From an uncultured Mycoplasmataceae bacterium (GTDB taxonomy: Bacteria > Bacillota_I > Bacilli_A > Mycoplasmatales > Hepatoplasmataceae), in NCBI GenBank assembly GCA_947313745.1, contig CAMZNG010000006.1, positions 1 through 64,000 of the forward strand: a stretch of DNA of 64,000 nt, written 5' to 3'. A program made the position numbers and the translations under genes. Below, piece after piece: positions 1 to 11,342 of the stretch. Positions within the stretch are counted from its first letter, which is position 1; each line of letters opens with the position of its first letter. Below the pieces are notes generated by a model. It was not told where the DNA came from. It saw only the letters and a list, made by a program, of their open reading frames with translations, and made no database searches.

Positions 1-1
1 A

Positions 2-121
2 TACGGAATCATTCGAAAGAATTTTGATTTCAGGAATAATTACATTGAATCATAATTCAACAACCAAAAAAATAAACGGATTCAATCACTAAGAAGAAAA
101 ATAAATTCTAAAAATAAATAA
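2..121 (+). pseudogene. Eroded 3' end of an IS3-type transposase (orfB)
   Basis: Reading from base 2, the translation contains NNYIES, an internal TAA, then FNNQKNKRIQSL and a lysine-rich tail ending in TAA at 119-121. The spacing resembles the C-terminal YIxFYNxxRIQ segment of IS3-family integrase-type transposases, which precedes the last helix. Only about 40 codons are visible because the window starts inside it, and the internal TAA shows it is not functional as seen. A terminator follows at once. The family assignment rests on this short motif only. Confidence 0.4.
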
Positions 122-124
122 AAA

Positions 125-150
125 AACCTTTTTACAAGGTTATTTTAGTT
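125..150 (+). terminator. Rho-independent terminator after the transposase remnant
   Basis: Inverted repeat AACCTT (125-130) and AAGGTT (136-141) with a five-base loop, followed by a T-rich stretch. It lies directly downstream of the transposase-like reading frame. Confidence 0.55.
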
Positions 151-463
151 TATACTTTTTTAGTAATGTGAATTATATTTAGTAGACTCGATAAATTGAT
201 TGATAAATTCGTTGGGAAATCTAATTTACATAAAAAACTTTACAGTGCCAAAACAACTCTTGTTTCATTTGTTGCATATATCACATACTTTTAGATCATA
301 GAGAGAGAAGTAAGGGATTTATCTCTAAAACGCGTTCTATGGCCCTTGTAGAAGCCTTTAAGAAGTTTTGATCAGGAGAATACCTTTGTTTCTATTTCTA
401 ATGTATCCTCATTAAGTTCTAGTATGACCTTATTGTCATCAAAAGAGTTAAATTTATTTATAA
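151..463. other. Gene-poor stretch, no intact gene recognised
   Basis: About 310 bases without an intact gene. Short open stretches occur on the plus strand (about 225-400, with changes of frame) and on the minus strand (about 430-300), but none gives a recognisable domain and each is broken by TAA or TAG. Local base composition is slightly richer in G and C (for example around 325-355) than neighbouring intergenic DNA. This is compatible with decayed coding sequence, perhaps linked to the transposase remnant, but that is inference. Confidence 0.4.
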
Positions 464-500
464 TAAAAAAACGCTTGAACAAAACAATTGTGTTCAAGCG
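464..500 (-). terminator. Terminator of rpsD
   Basis: Perfect 9-bp inverted repeat CGCTTGAAC (472-480) and GTTCAAGCG (492-500), followed on the minus strand by a run of T. It lies 14 bases beyond the rpsD stop codon in the direction of transcription. Confidence 0.85.
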
Positions 501-514
501 CTATCTTTTGTTTA

Positions 515-1120
515 TTATTTATTGTAGTACTCAACAACTAAAGATTCATTTATTTGTCCAGATAACTCTTCTCTTTGAGGAAGCCTTACTAAGCTTCCTT
601 TCATTTTTGTAGAATCAAATGTAACAAATTCTTTTATTGTGATATGACTTAAATTAGTTTTCATAAAAGTATTGTCTTTTGTTCTTTCTCTTACTGAGAT
701 TTCATCTCCAACCTTTACAGTATATGAAGGAATATCAACTTTCTTTCCATTAACTAATATGTGTCCATGATTAACAAATTGTCTTGATTGTCTTCTAGTG
801 TTTGCTAAACCTAATCTAAAAACAATATTATCTAATCTTGTTTCTAAAAGTATTAATAAATTTATACCTAAAACACCTGACATTTTTGTAGCTTTTATGA
901 AAGTGTTTCTTAATTGTTTTTCACTCAAACCATACATAAATCTAACCTTTTGTTTTTCATATAAATGCTCTCCATAGTTAGAAAGTTTTTGATGCTTTGC
1001 ACCATGTTGCCCTGGGGCAGTAATTCTTTTTTTTCCTTTAACAAATTCTTTATTGTTTTCAAGTATGGAAAACCTTAGTCTTCTTGCTTTTTTGTTATTA
1101 GGACCTGTATATCTTGACAT
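515..1120 (-). CDS. rpsD: 30S ribosomal protein S4
   Basis: Primary 16S rRNA-binding protein of the small subunit body, nucleating 30S assembly. The 201-residue product starts [15 protein letters not shown], the usual S4 beginning, and has the S4 RNA-binding fold at about residues 92-155 ([12 protein letters not shown] through [11 protein letters not shown]). The ATG at 1120 is preferred over in-frame starts further upstream because a strong AGGAG (1125-1130) sits five bases before it. It is monocistronic, with its own terminator. In Bacillus rpsD also lies near ezrA and thiI, so the neighbourhood supports the call. S4 autoregulates in Firmicutes, but I see no convincing leader structure here. 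Confidence 0.97.
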   Translation of the reverse strand: MSRYTGPNNKKARRLRFSILENNKEFVKGKKRITAPGQHGAKHQKLSNYGEHLYEKQKVRFMYGLSEKQLRNTFIKATKMSGVLGINLLILLETRLDNIVFRLGLANTRRQSRQFVNHGHILVNGKKVDIPSYTVKVGDEISVRERTKDNTFMKTNLSHITIKEFVTFDSTKMKGSLVRLPQREELSGQINESLVVEYYNK

Positions 1121-1304
1121 ATCGTCTCCTTTTTTATTATGATATAAGTACATAAAACCTTATTCCTAAATCAAATAGATTATGTTAATGCTTTCTACAT
1201 AACAGCTTGTATACTTGCAATACACTAGCCACAATCTAAAATTAATTAATAATAAGTGCTGATTTATGTAAATAAATTATATCTTATTGTTAAAATTAAA
1301 TTGT

Positions 1305-2975
1305 ATGGAATTAAAAATAATAATAATTACAATAGTAACTACAATGTTTACAATCTTAAATCTTACTTTGTTATCGATGATAATGGTTTATAGAAGAAAA
1401 AACAAACTAAAAAACGCTAAAAAAAATTTAGCAAAGTTTTCTCCTGTTGATTTACAAAGAAAACTTGAAAGTTATTCTCAAAACACAAAAAACAATGATG
1501 AGATAGTGGATATAACAAAAAGAATAAACGAACTTCATTTAAGAGAGTTTAAAAATATTGAAAAGGAAATAAAGCATTTAAATAAATATGTACTCCCAAC
1601 AAACATTTTTAAGTTTCATAAGTTTTCTTCAGGTTTTAAGGAATTGATAAAGAATATTACTGAATATGAAAAAGAGTATTTGGCAATAAGGTTCAGACTT
1701 TTTGACTTAACATTTGATATAGAAATTGAAAATTTAATTATTTCAAAACTAAAAAATAAGGCTTCAAGTGCAAATCAATACGTTATAGATTCAAGTAATG
1801 AAAGGGTAAATAACTCTAGAAAACTTCATTTAAAAACAAACAGACTAAGAGAAGCTCTTAAAAAATTAGATGAAACAAAAAATGATCAAACAAGACACTT
1901 GAGTCAACCTTTTATCAAAGAAATGAAAAATGTTGAAAGAATGGCTGAATCAATTCAATACAATGCAAGATTTATAGAAAATAATATAATCTATTTAGAA
2001 AACGAAGTTAAAAAATGAATTAAGGAAATAGTTGAAACATACAACAACAACAAGGATAATTTACAAGAAATTAAAAATGATGTTTCACAATGTGTAAAAA
2101 AAATAAAAAAACTTAGAGAAGAAATTGATGAAGGAATAGATGGGTTGAAACATAAATTTGTCATTGAACAATCAATTGCTTTAAACAAAAACATAAAAGA
2201 ATTAAAAACGTTAATTGAATCAAACCTTGATTTTTCAGAATTCTTGAATAAAAACGAAAATGTTCATGACATCCTATTAAAATTTATACATAAAAATCAT
2301 TCTCTTTTTGTAAGTGAAATTAAAAGACATAAAACAGATGATGAGTTTGAAAGACTGATGTTAATTGAGAATGCACTAAGAAGTTTAGAAGATGTAATAA
2401 CAAAATTTGAAAGAGAAAAAATGAATCAATTTACTATTAGATTACCGGAGAGTATGTCAAATATTTTGCTAAACATAATTAATTCTTATGATGAATATAT
2501 AAAGGTGGTTAAAAAAAATGTTAGTGATATATCAAATATTAATTCTAAAACAAATGAAATAAATAATGAAATTGCATTAATGAATACTGGATTATTACAA
2601 ATAGAACAAAACTTGAATGGGATTCATGGAACATTAAAAGATCTTTATGAAAAAGAAAAAAACAACCTACAAAACAACGTTTCAATCTTAAGAAAAGATT
2701 TTAGAAACAATACTGAAAAAATAGATGAAAGCATATTTAAAGAAGCAAGAGAAATAAAAAAGAAGATAGATTTATTGGTTGAAAAAACAAAAGGATCTTC
2801 ATTTGAGTTTTTTTTCCTAAAGGAAGTTTTAATGATTTTAAATAAATATCGTGGGGATAGTGATGAATTTGATTTGATGGTTGTATCTCTTGAAGAATCA
2901 TATAAGAATGAAAAAATAAATGCATCAATTAGAAAGGCAAAGGAGATTATTGAAATGTATGGAATCAAAGAGTAA
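1305..2975 (+). CDS. ezrA: EzrA-like septation ring regulator
   Basis: EzrA is a membrane-tethered spectrin-like coiled-coil protein that restrains FtsZ-ring assembly. The 556-residue length is almost that of Bacillus EzrA (about 560). There is one N-terminal membrane segment (about residues 5-27) with a basic stop-transfer stretch, then long helical, charged, repeat-like regions to the end. One in-frame TGA at 2016-2018 is read as Trp and joins the two halves. Synteny with rpsD upstream and thiI downstream supports the name; sequence similarity in this family is low, so the call leans on architecture and context. ATG at 1305 is chosen over TTG at 1287; TAAAAT at 1291-1296 lies 8 bases before it and there is no Shine-Dalgarno. 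Confidence 0.7.
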
Positions 2976-4152
2976 AAGGTATATTGTAGTTAGATTTTCT
3001 GAATTATCACTTAAGGGTGGAAATAAAAAGGAATTTATTTTAACGTTAATAAGAAATATAAACGAAAAAATAAAAGCAGAAAATATTGATGCAAAGGTTT
3101 TAAACAAAAGGGATAAATTAGAAATAATATCCGAAAAAAATATTGATAAAATTCCATCTGTTCTTAAATATATTGTTGGTATTTCCTCATACTCATTTTT
3201 TTATGAAACATCAATTACAAAGAAAAATATTGAAGAGGTATTAAATAATCAATTATTGCACTATCCTAAGGATACAACGTTTAGAATTAGTGTCAAATTG
3301 ATAGATAAAGAACTATACGATGATAAAGAAAAAGTTGTAGAATGATTAGCTTGGTTTGGAACAAATAAATTAGGATTTAAAATCAATTTAAAAAGATATA
3401 AAATAGATATAAATATTAGATTTGAAAATGGAAAAGCAATTATTCATTTTGGAAAAAAAGATGGAATAATTGGTTTACCATCAGGAGTAAATGGAAAAGC
3501 ATTAGCACTCCTTTCAGGGGGGATTGATTCTCCTGTCGCAGCATACAAAACAATTTCAAGAGGGGTAAATACATCCTTTATTACATTCCTTACTTCAAAG
3601 ACCTCGAATAAAGATGTATTAGATAAAATAAAGAATCTTGCTCTTCAAGTTAATAAATACAATGGAATTCCACAGAAATTGTTTTTTGTTAATTTTGAAA
3701 GGGTCCAAATAGAAATTTTAAAATTAAATGATGAGAGTTATAGAATAATATTGTTAAGAAGATATTTTATGAAATTTGCAGAACTAGTTTCCAAAAAATA
3801 TGGATATAAATTCCTTATAACTGGCGATTCATTAGGACAGGTTGCATCACAAACCCCGGAATCAATGACTCAAATAAATAACGCTATAAAAAAATTAATA
3901 ATAAGACCGCTAGTATCTTTATCAAAAAATGAGATAATTAAAATAGCGGAAGAAATAAAAACATATAACATTTCAATTGGACCAGGAGATGATATGTGTA
4001 GTTCTTTCACACCAAAAAATCCAATAATTTTTCCAAAAAAAGGAAAAATTAAAGAACTAGAAAATATGCTGATTAATATGGAAGATATTTTATATAAGGT
4101 TCTTGATGAAGAAACAAGAGTAATAGATTTAGGAGAATTAAAAAATGATTAA
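2959..4152 (+). CDS. thiI: tRNA 4-thiouridine sulfurtransferase ThiI
   Basis: ThiI adenylates U8 of tRNA and, with sulfur from a cysteine desulfurase, makes 4-thiouridine. The 397-residue protein has an N-terminal ferredoxin-like/THUMP region, then the PP-loop SGGIDSPVA (SGGIDS at residues 186-191). It has no C-terminal rhodanese domain, as in the Bacillus form. The ATG at 2959 overlaps the end of ezrA by 17 bases, with AGGAG at 2941-2945 upstream. Several TGA Trp codons are needed (for example 3343-3345). No iscS is adjacent, unlike Bacillus, so the sulfur donor must lie elsewhere. Confidence 0.93.
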
Positions 4153-5098
4153 ACAATTTTTAGAAGAAATAAAGAATCACAAGAAAATAATATTATACAG
4201 ACATCAAAAACCTGATGGAGATGCTTTTGGTTCTCAATTCGGTCTTGGAGAATTGATAAAAGATAATTTTAAAAATAAAGAAATATTATTTTCAGGCGAA
4301 GAAGAAGAACTTAAAGGAAACTATTTAAACAAAATATTTAAGGGTCCTTTAAAAAAGATAGATGATAATGATTTAAAAGATGCTTTATTAATTATTCTTG
4401 ATACAGCAAACATTGAAAGAATAGAAGGTATTGATTCTTTTGATAATGTAAAAAACAAAGTTATAAAAATTGATCATCATGCTACAGCAGAAGATTATGG
4501 AGATATAAAAATAATTCATGAAAAATATTCTTCAACTTCAGAAATAATATCAGAAATAGCAGAGAAATCTAAATGAAACATTAGCAAAAAATCTGCTGAA
4601 TATCTACTTACAGGATTGATAACAGATTCTGGAAGGTTTATGTTTAGTTCTGTTAGTGAAAACACACTGCATCAAGCTTCGATTTTAGTTAAAAATAATG
4701 CTAAAACTTCTAAATTATCTGGAATGTTAAATGATAGAGATATAAACTTTGTTAGGTTACAAGGAAAAATTCTTTCTAGTTTTAAAGTCAATAAAAGTGT
4801 AGCTTCATATATGATGCCAAAACATTTACACAAGAAGTTTGGGGTTAGTTATAGCACTGCATCATCAATGGTTTTTTTACTAATGTCATCAAAAGAAATA
4901 AAATATGGATTATTTTCTTCTTATGATTCTAAAAATAAAGTTTGAAAAGTTTCTATAAGATCAAAAGAAAAACCCATTAATAAAATTGCAGAAAAATATA
5001 GTGGCGGAGGGCACAAGATGGCCTCTGGTGCAAAAATTAATGGAAAAGGAGAATTTAACAAATTGCTAAAAGAATTAGTTAATTTGAGTAGTAAGTAA
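4145..5098 (+). CDS. nrnA: DHH-family bifunctional oligoribonuclease / pAp phosphatase NrnA
   Basis: NrnA degrades 2-5 nt RNA fragments and dephosphorylates 3'-phosphoadenosine 5'-phosphate, a CoA/ACP metabolism by-product. The 317-residue protein shows the DHH motif (D110-H111-H112), an early RHQKPDGDAFGSQ metal-binding segment (residues 20-32), and the C-terminal DHHA1 glycine motif SGGGHKMASGA (from residue 286). It starts inside the thiI 3' end (8-base overlap), and its TAA shares a base with the dnaE ATG (TAATG), implying translational coupling. TGA codons at 4574 and 4943 are Trp. Confidence 0.9.
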
Positions 5099-7941
5099 TG
5101 AAAAATCCAAACCTCCTAACTAGATCTTCGTATACTTTTTTTAGTTCGTTGCTTAAGATAAGCGATATTGTTTCTTATTCAAAAAAAAATGGATATGAAA
5201 ATGCGTTTTTAATAGATAAAAATATTATGTATGGAGCAATGGAATTTTATTTATTGTGTAAGAAAAACAATATTAAACCAATAATAGGATTAGAAATAAA
5301 CATAGATAATAAAAGGGAAGTATTGATTGCAAAAAATTTAAAAGGATACAAGGAACTTATGGGATTATCATCTAAAATCCAATTAGAGAATAATAACATT
5401 GTTATTGATTATGAAAACTTAATAAAGTTTAATAATTTGGTTAGTCCTGTTTTATACAAAGGCATCAATGACATTGTTGCTTTAAAAGATTTTTATTCAA
5501 TCGGGATTGGAGAATTTAAAGAATCTTCAACACATTTTTTAGATAGGAAAGAATTTGAATTAACATATGGGAAAGAGACACTAAAGGAAGTTGATTTATT
5601 AATTGATGAAGTTGAACTAGAAATAAATGAATCAAAAAACATTCTTCCAAATTTTATTGATAATGGAGAGAAAGTTGATTCTAAAGTTTTTTTAGAATTA
5701 AAGTTAAAAGAAAAATTAAAGAAAATATTAAATGATGATAAAACATTAGATAGAAAAAAATATATTGATAGAACTTCTTTTGAGCTTTCTATAATTAATA
5801 AAATGAAATTTGAGTCGTACTTTCTTATTGTTTCTGATATTGTTGAATGAGCAAAAAATAAAAAAATATTTGTGGGTCCTGGTAGGGGTTCTGCTCCTGG
5901 ATCAATGATTTCATACTTATTAAATATAACTACAATTGACCCAATAAAGAATGGCCTTCTTTTCGAAAGATTTTTAAACCCTGACAGAATAACAATGCCA
6001 GATATTGATATTGATTTTGAGGATTCAAGACGTGATGAAGTTATAGAGTATATTTCAAATAAATATGGTAAAAATAATGTTGCGCAAATAATAACTTATC
6101 AAACATTAAGAGCAAGAATGTCATTCAAAGATATCGCTAGAATAAAAGGACTGTCCGCTTCAGAAACAAATGTAATTACAAAGGTAATTCCAGAAGAATT
6201 AAGTTTAGAAGAAGGATATAAAAAGTCAAAAGCATTTAGAGAAATGATTGATTCATCAGAACTCCATAAATCTATTTTTGAATCTGCAAAATTAGTAGAG
6301 GGATTACCAAGGCAATTTTCAACACATGCTGCAGGAATTGTTATTTCAGATAGTGAAATATATAAATCAGTCCCAGTACAAAAAGGATATGGAAATTTTA
6401 TTCAAACACAATATTCAATGGATTACATGGAGTATAATGGATTGTTAAAAATTGATATTTTAGGCTTAAGAAACTTATCTTTTATTAAAGAGACAATTAA
6501 TCTAATAAAAGAAAATAGTGGTATTTCAATAAATATTGAGGACATAAGTTTTGATGAAAAAAAAGTTTATCAAATATTTTCTATGGGTAAAACAATGGGT
6601 ATATTTCAATTTGAATCTCCAGGGATGAGAGCTGCTTTAAAAGAAATTGGTGTGTCAAATTTTGAAGAAATTGTAGCAACTACATCATTGTTTAGACCTG
6701 GTCCAATGAAGATGATTTCAACATTCGCATTAAGAAAAAAAGGGATTGAAAGTATAAATTATCTTAATGAGGAAATAAAAAAAGTACTTGAACTAACTTA
6801 TGGAATAATGATTTATCAAGAACAAATAATGAAGATAGTTCAAATATTTTCTAGTTTTACATTATCTAAAGCAGACATCCTGAGAAGAGCAATTGGAAAG
6901 AAAGACATAAAACTTCTTGAATCTTTAAAAGAAGATTTCTTCAAAGGGGCAAAAAATAATGGATTCCCAGAAAATGTTATTCAAGAAACTTATGATCATA
7001 TTTATGAATTTTCTAATTATGGATTTAACAGGTCACATGCATTTGCTTATTCCACAATTTCCTATTGACTTGGATGATTAAAGGTCAATCATCCATTAGA
7101 ATTTATGACTTCATTATTAAACTCTGTAATTGGAAATTCTTCCAAAACTTCTCTATATATTTCTGAATGTGAAGATAACGGAATAAAAATTATGGAACCA
7201 TCATTATTTGATTCAAAAAGAGATTACTTAATAAAAGATGATAGTATTTTTATTTCCCTTAGAGCAATAAAAAGAGTGGGCGATTCAATCCTAAAAAAAA
7301 TAGAGGAGATACTACCAAAAATAAACAAAGAGATGAGTTTGGTAGATTTATTTATTGTATTTGAAAAAAATGATATTACAATGTCATCTGTTGAAATTTT
7401 AATAAAATCAAATGCTCTTAGAGATTTTAATTATAATAAAGAAACATTATTAACTAACATTCCAAAAATATATGAATATCTTAAAATGATAAAAGTTAAA
7501 AAAGAAGATAAAATAGATTTTGACAAAACGATTATACCTGAACCATCAATAACAAAAGTTGACCCTATAAAAGAAAACGAATACTTCTTAGAAGTAATGG
7601 GATTTTCTCTTCAAGATAAAGAAAAGAAAAAGGAGTTTGATGATCTTGAGAAAAAATTAAATATTAAAAAAATTGAATTTTCTAAATTGTCACAAGATTC
7701 AAAAATTGAATTGATTGGAGAAATTATTTCAGTTAGAGCAATAACAACAAAAGCAGGTAAAAATATGGCATTTGGATTTATAACTAATGGAGAAAGAAAA
7801 ATAAATATAACATTATGACCGACAACATATGATAAATATGTTTCCCTTCTTAATATTGGAAAAAAATTATTTATATCTGGAAAAATTGATTTTAAAAGAG
7901 GAGAAACAATTATTGTTAGCGAAATGAGGGAGGTCATTTAA
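5098..7941 (+). CDS. dnaE: DNA polymerase III alpha subunit (DnaE type)
   Basis: Replicative C-family polymerase. The 947-residue protein carries the glycine-rich loop VGPGRGSAPGSM (just before residue 270), the catalytic aspartate motif PDIDIDFED (residues 301-309), the SxFRPGPM segment, and a C-terminal OB-like region. Mollicutes normally pair DnaE with PolC. The N-terminal PHP-like domain is present but its metal-binding histidines are gone: where active PHP domains have HxHxxxS and TDHG, this has TRSSYTFFSS and IDKNIMYG. It is translationally coupled at both ends (TAATG with nrnA and with the exonuclease). Internal TGA Trp codons lie at 5848, 7066 and 7816. Confidence 0.95.
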
Positions 7942-8825
7942 TGAAGAAAGCACTATTAATAGATGGTAATGCACTTTTATATAAGGCATTTTATGCTTCA
8001 TATTTTTTACTTGAAAAAGGAGAAGGGTTAGATAATAAGGGAAATCCAATAAATGCTCTAAGAACATTTTCGATGATGATGATGAATTTACGTAGTAAGT
8101 TTTATACTTCGCATGTTCTTGTAGCATTTGATGAAAAAGATTTAAAAACCTTTAGAACTAAACATTCCTTTTATAAAGACGGAAGGAGAAAAACACCTGA
8201 AGAATTACATTATCAAAAACCCTTAATAGAAGAATTTTTAACTCTTTTCGGATTAGATTTTTTTTCACATAATTGTTTTGAAGCAGATGATATTATAGGA
8301 ATTCTTGCAAAGAAGTATTCAAAAGAAGGAATAAAAGTTGATATTGTGACATCTGATAAAGACCTTTTACAACTTGTTGACAAAAATATTAATGTACACA
8401 TATCAAAGAAAGGTGTTTCTGAAATGACTGAATATAGAGAAGATAACTTTGCAAGCCTTACAAATGGCTTAAAACCAAGCCAAATAAAGGATTTAAAGGG
8501 CATTATGGGCGATTCTTCTGATAATCTTAAAGGAATCATAGGTATAGGAGAAAAGGGCGCAATGACCCTCTTAAGTGAATATGAAACTTTAGAAAATATA
8601 ATTATGAACATTGATAGTTTATCTCCATCAATACAAAAAAAAGTAAAAGATGGAAAGGATTTGGGAATTTTATGTAAATCAATTGCAACAATAATAACAG
8701 ATGCTGACTTAAAGATTGAATTTGATGATATTTTTGTTAAACCATTAATAAAAAATGAGTTAATTTCATTTCTAAAAAGAAATTCACTATATAATATTGC
8801 TAAGAGAATTGAGGAAAAATGATAA
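7941..8825 (+). CDS. 5'-3' exonuclease (PolA N-domain-like flap nuclease)
   Basis: Stand-alone homologue of the 5'-nuclease domain of DNA polymerase I, which removes RNA primers and flaps during lagging-strand synthesis; no polymerase domain is attached. The 294-residue protein has the metal-binding motifs EADDIIGILAKK and TSDKDLLQL, then GDSSDNLKGIIGIGEKGA, the helix-hairpin-helix region. The ATG shares its A with the dnaE TAA. The last residue is Trp encoded by TGA (8820-8822) before TAA at 8823-8825, so the gene overlaps coaE by 7 bases. Its placement after dnaE matches a replication operon. Confidence 0.92.
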
Positions 8826-9361
8826 TTGTATTAGTGGGATCACCATTATCTGGAAAAACAACACTTTTAAAAGAACTTCAAAAAAAAGGAGTTCCAGTTT
8901 TTCAAGCAGATTCATACATAACATCAATTTATAAAAAAGGTGAGATTGGTTATGAAATTATCAAAAAAGAAATAGGAAATGAATTTGTTGGCCCAGATTT
9001 TGTAAATAAGAGATTATTAGCAGAATGAACCGTAGAAGGAGAAAACCTTAATAAATTAAACTTCCTTATTCATCCACTAATAAAAGAATATTTAAAAGGA
9101 AAGGACAACTTTGTTGCTGAATTACCAATCTTAACTAATTCACCAATTAAATTTTCTTATGACAAAATAGTCTTGGTAAAGGCATCGGATGATGAAATAA
9201 AAAAAAGATTTAGCAATACAAACATTAAAAATCCTGAGTTTATTAAAAGAATAATAAAAGATTGAAATAAGGAGATGAATTTTGATTATGTAGTTGATAC
9301 AACAAATAATATTGATTTAAGTAGTATTGATAATATAATTAAGTTATTAGATGGAAAATAA
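8819..9361 (+). CDS. coaE: Dephospho-CoA kinase
   Basis: Last step of coenzyme A synthesis: phosphorylation of the ribose 3'-OH of dephospho-CoA. The 180-residue protein begins with a P-loop (GSPLSGKTT, residues 7-15), followed by the FQADSY segment (substrate-binding Asp) and the HPLIKEYL helix typical of CoaE. It is a little shorter than usual. It needs TGA read as Trp at 9026 and 9262. It overlaps the exonuclease before it and dnaB after it. The order exonuclease-coaE-dnaB-dnaI resembles the Bacillus polA/coaE/dnaB/dnaI neighbourhood, which strengthens a call that the P-loop alone would not settle. Confidence 0.82.
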
Positions 9362-10469
9362 AATAAATTTAAAAACAAAATACAAGGTAAGAGTATCATT
9401 CGATGATCCATCATCGGTAAATGATATAATAATTTCTTATTATCTTCCATTGATACAATCAAAATCTTTTTCTCTATATTCAACTTTACTGCTTGATTCA
9501 AGAAACACAATGATTAATACTATTTTTATTTCGATTGATAGAATAGTTTCAATGTTGAATCTTTCATTTGAGGATATTGAAAATGCGATAACAAAACTTG
9601 AAATAGTAAACTTAATAAAAATATTTAAATATTCAGATGACAAAATTATTTTTCACATGTTAAAACCATTGTCTCCAAAAGAGTTTAATAATTCATTTCA
9701 ATTGAGAGAATTATTGAAATCCGCCGCAGGAAATAATAATTTTGAAATAAGCAATAAGTTATTTAATTCATTGAAAGATCATAATCTTGATCATGACTTA
9801 GAAAATCTAACAAAGAAACTAAAAGTTGATAAAACAAAAGGTCAAAAACTTAATGTTTCTTATGATTTTGATTTAATAAAATCTGTTCTTATTGCAAAAA
9901 AAATTGATTGAAATTCTTTTTGAAACAAAGATTTAGAGCAAGTTATTTTAGATTTAGTTATTGTATATAGAATCAGTGCTTTTGATATTGCGATTGAAAT
10001 TATTGAAGAGTTAAAAAAAGGTTTGATAAATTTAGATTCTCTTAGAGATAAAATAAGAATCAATTTTGAAAAAGGAAATAACTTTAATTCTATTATTGAC
10101 TCTGGAAACAAAACAAAGGAAATCAAACTAGAATACTTAAAGGAAATGAATGTAAAAGATTATTTTGTTTCAAAATTAAATAGGGTTCCGTCACCAAAAG
10201 AAAATAAGATGATTGTTAAACTTAATAATGAATATAGAATGAAAAATGATATGATAAATATATTGATTGATTATTCAATCCTTGTAAATGATGGAGCAAT
10301 TAATGAAAATTATATTTTTAAAATTGCTGACACATCATTAAAAGAAAATATAAATACTTCAGAAAAATTAATTCAACATTTAAGGGTTAGTTATAAAATG
10401 AAGAAGACAAAAAATGTAAAAGAATTTATAAATAAAAATATTCAAATGAAGGATAAACCAATTTTTTAG
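9351..10469 (+). CDS. dnaB: Replication initiation / membrane attachment protein DnaB (Firmicute type)
   Basis: Firmicute DnaB is a helicase-loading co-factor related to DnaD, not the helicase itself. The 372-residue protein has an N-terminal winged-helix-like part (residues about 15-110, rich in SYYLPLIQSKSFSLYSTLL-type helices) and a helical C-terminal region similar to DnaD C-domains (LNRVPSPKENKMI near residue 270). The assignment rests on those weak similarities and its position between coaE and dnaI. Its ATG lies in the last codons of coaE (11-base overlap). TGA codons at 9909 and 9921 are Trp. The stop TAG is two bases before the dnaI ATG. Confidence 0.78.
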
Positions 10470-10470
10470 T

Positions 10471-11298
10471 ATGATAAAGTTTTTGAAAGAAGAGATTAAA
10501 AAAAATAAAGAAATAAGTGAAACACTAAAAGATTGTAGTGATGATTTCTTATTAAGAAACTCTTCAATAATTTTTACTGCACTAGATAAAGGAAATATCT
10601 CAGAAGGGTATAAGGTTTCGATAAAAATTTCTGACGATATTATTGAATGAGATTATGTTCCTGATTCTAAAGATGCAAAGTTAGTTGAAAAAATACACCA
10701 AATAAGAAAACATTATAATTATAAATTACCCTCTGATTGAGAAAAATTTTACTTGATTGACTTAAATGATGTAAATTGAACTGAAAATAAGCGTGAATTT
10801 GCAATCCATGCAAAAAGAATTATAAAATCAATTGAAGAGAATAAAGAGACAAAAGGGTTGTGGCTATATGGAATAAATAACTCTGGGAAAACATTTGCTT
10901 CAATAGCTCTTTTAAATATGCTAACAAAACATAATAAAAAGGTCTCATTTGTTAGTATTTCTGAATTAGTCTCTAAAACACAATATTCTATAAATAACCC
11001 TGAAGAAAGCTATGGATTACTTAATGAAAAAATAAAAAAGTCAGATGTAGTTGTTTTAGATGATTTAGGATCTGAAAGACCAACTCCATGATTCAAAGAA
11101 AATGTTTTATTACCAATCATTGATTATAGATTTAAAGCTAATAAGTTAACAATAATAACATCTAATTCAAGCATAAAAAAATATGCCAACAAATTGAAAA
11201 GTAGATCTCAAAACCCTGAAATAGAAGAGGATACAAATAATAAAATAATTTCTAGATTAAAAGATTTAACAGGGAATAATGAAATAAATATCGGATAA
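10471..11298 (+). CDS. dnaI: Helicase loader DnaI
   Basis: AAA+ ATPase that loads the replicative helicase at the origin and at restarted forks. The 275-residue protein has a helical N-terminal part (residues 1-120) and a C-terminal AAA+ core with Walker A GINNSGKT (134-141), Walker B VVVLDDLG and a sensor-1 region with TSNS. Five or more TGA codons are Trp (for example 10648, 10738, 10777, 11089), so only a fragment is visible under the standard code. It is the last gene of the dnaE-dnaI operon and is followed directly by a terminator. Confidence 0.9.
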
Positions 11299-11299
11299 A

Positions 11300-11328
11300 A
11301 AAATACCTTATAATAAGGTATTTTTATT
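11300..11328 (+). terminator. Terminator of the dnaE-dnaI operon
   Basis: Hairpin AATACCTTAT / ATAAGGTATT (11302-11322) followed by TTTATTT, four bases beyond the dnaI stop codon. It also faces the end of the convergent minus-strand gene at 11343. Confidence 0.85.
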
Positions 11329-11342
11329 TAGGTATTATATTT

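Noticed and set aside
424-612. Small plus-strand ORF over the rpsD 3' end
   Set aside because: It covers the rpsD terminator and coding sequence in antisense; no start signal and no domain.
3343-3345. Apparent premature TGA stops and broken frames across most long genes
   Set aside because: In-frame TGA occurs at conserved Trp positions (thioredoxin WCGQC, YebC HSKW, pgsA DW) and no assigned gene ends in TGA, so this is the UGA=Trp code and not frameshifts or pseudogenes.
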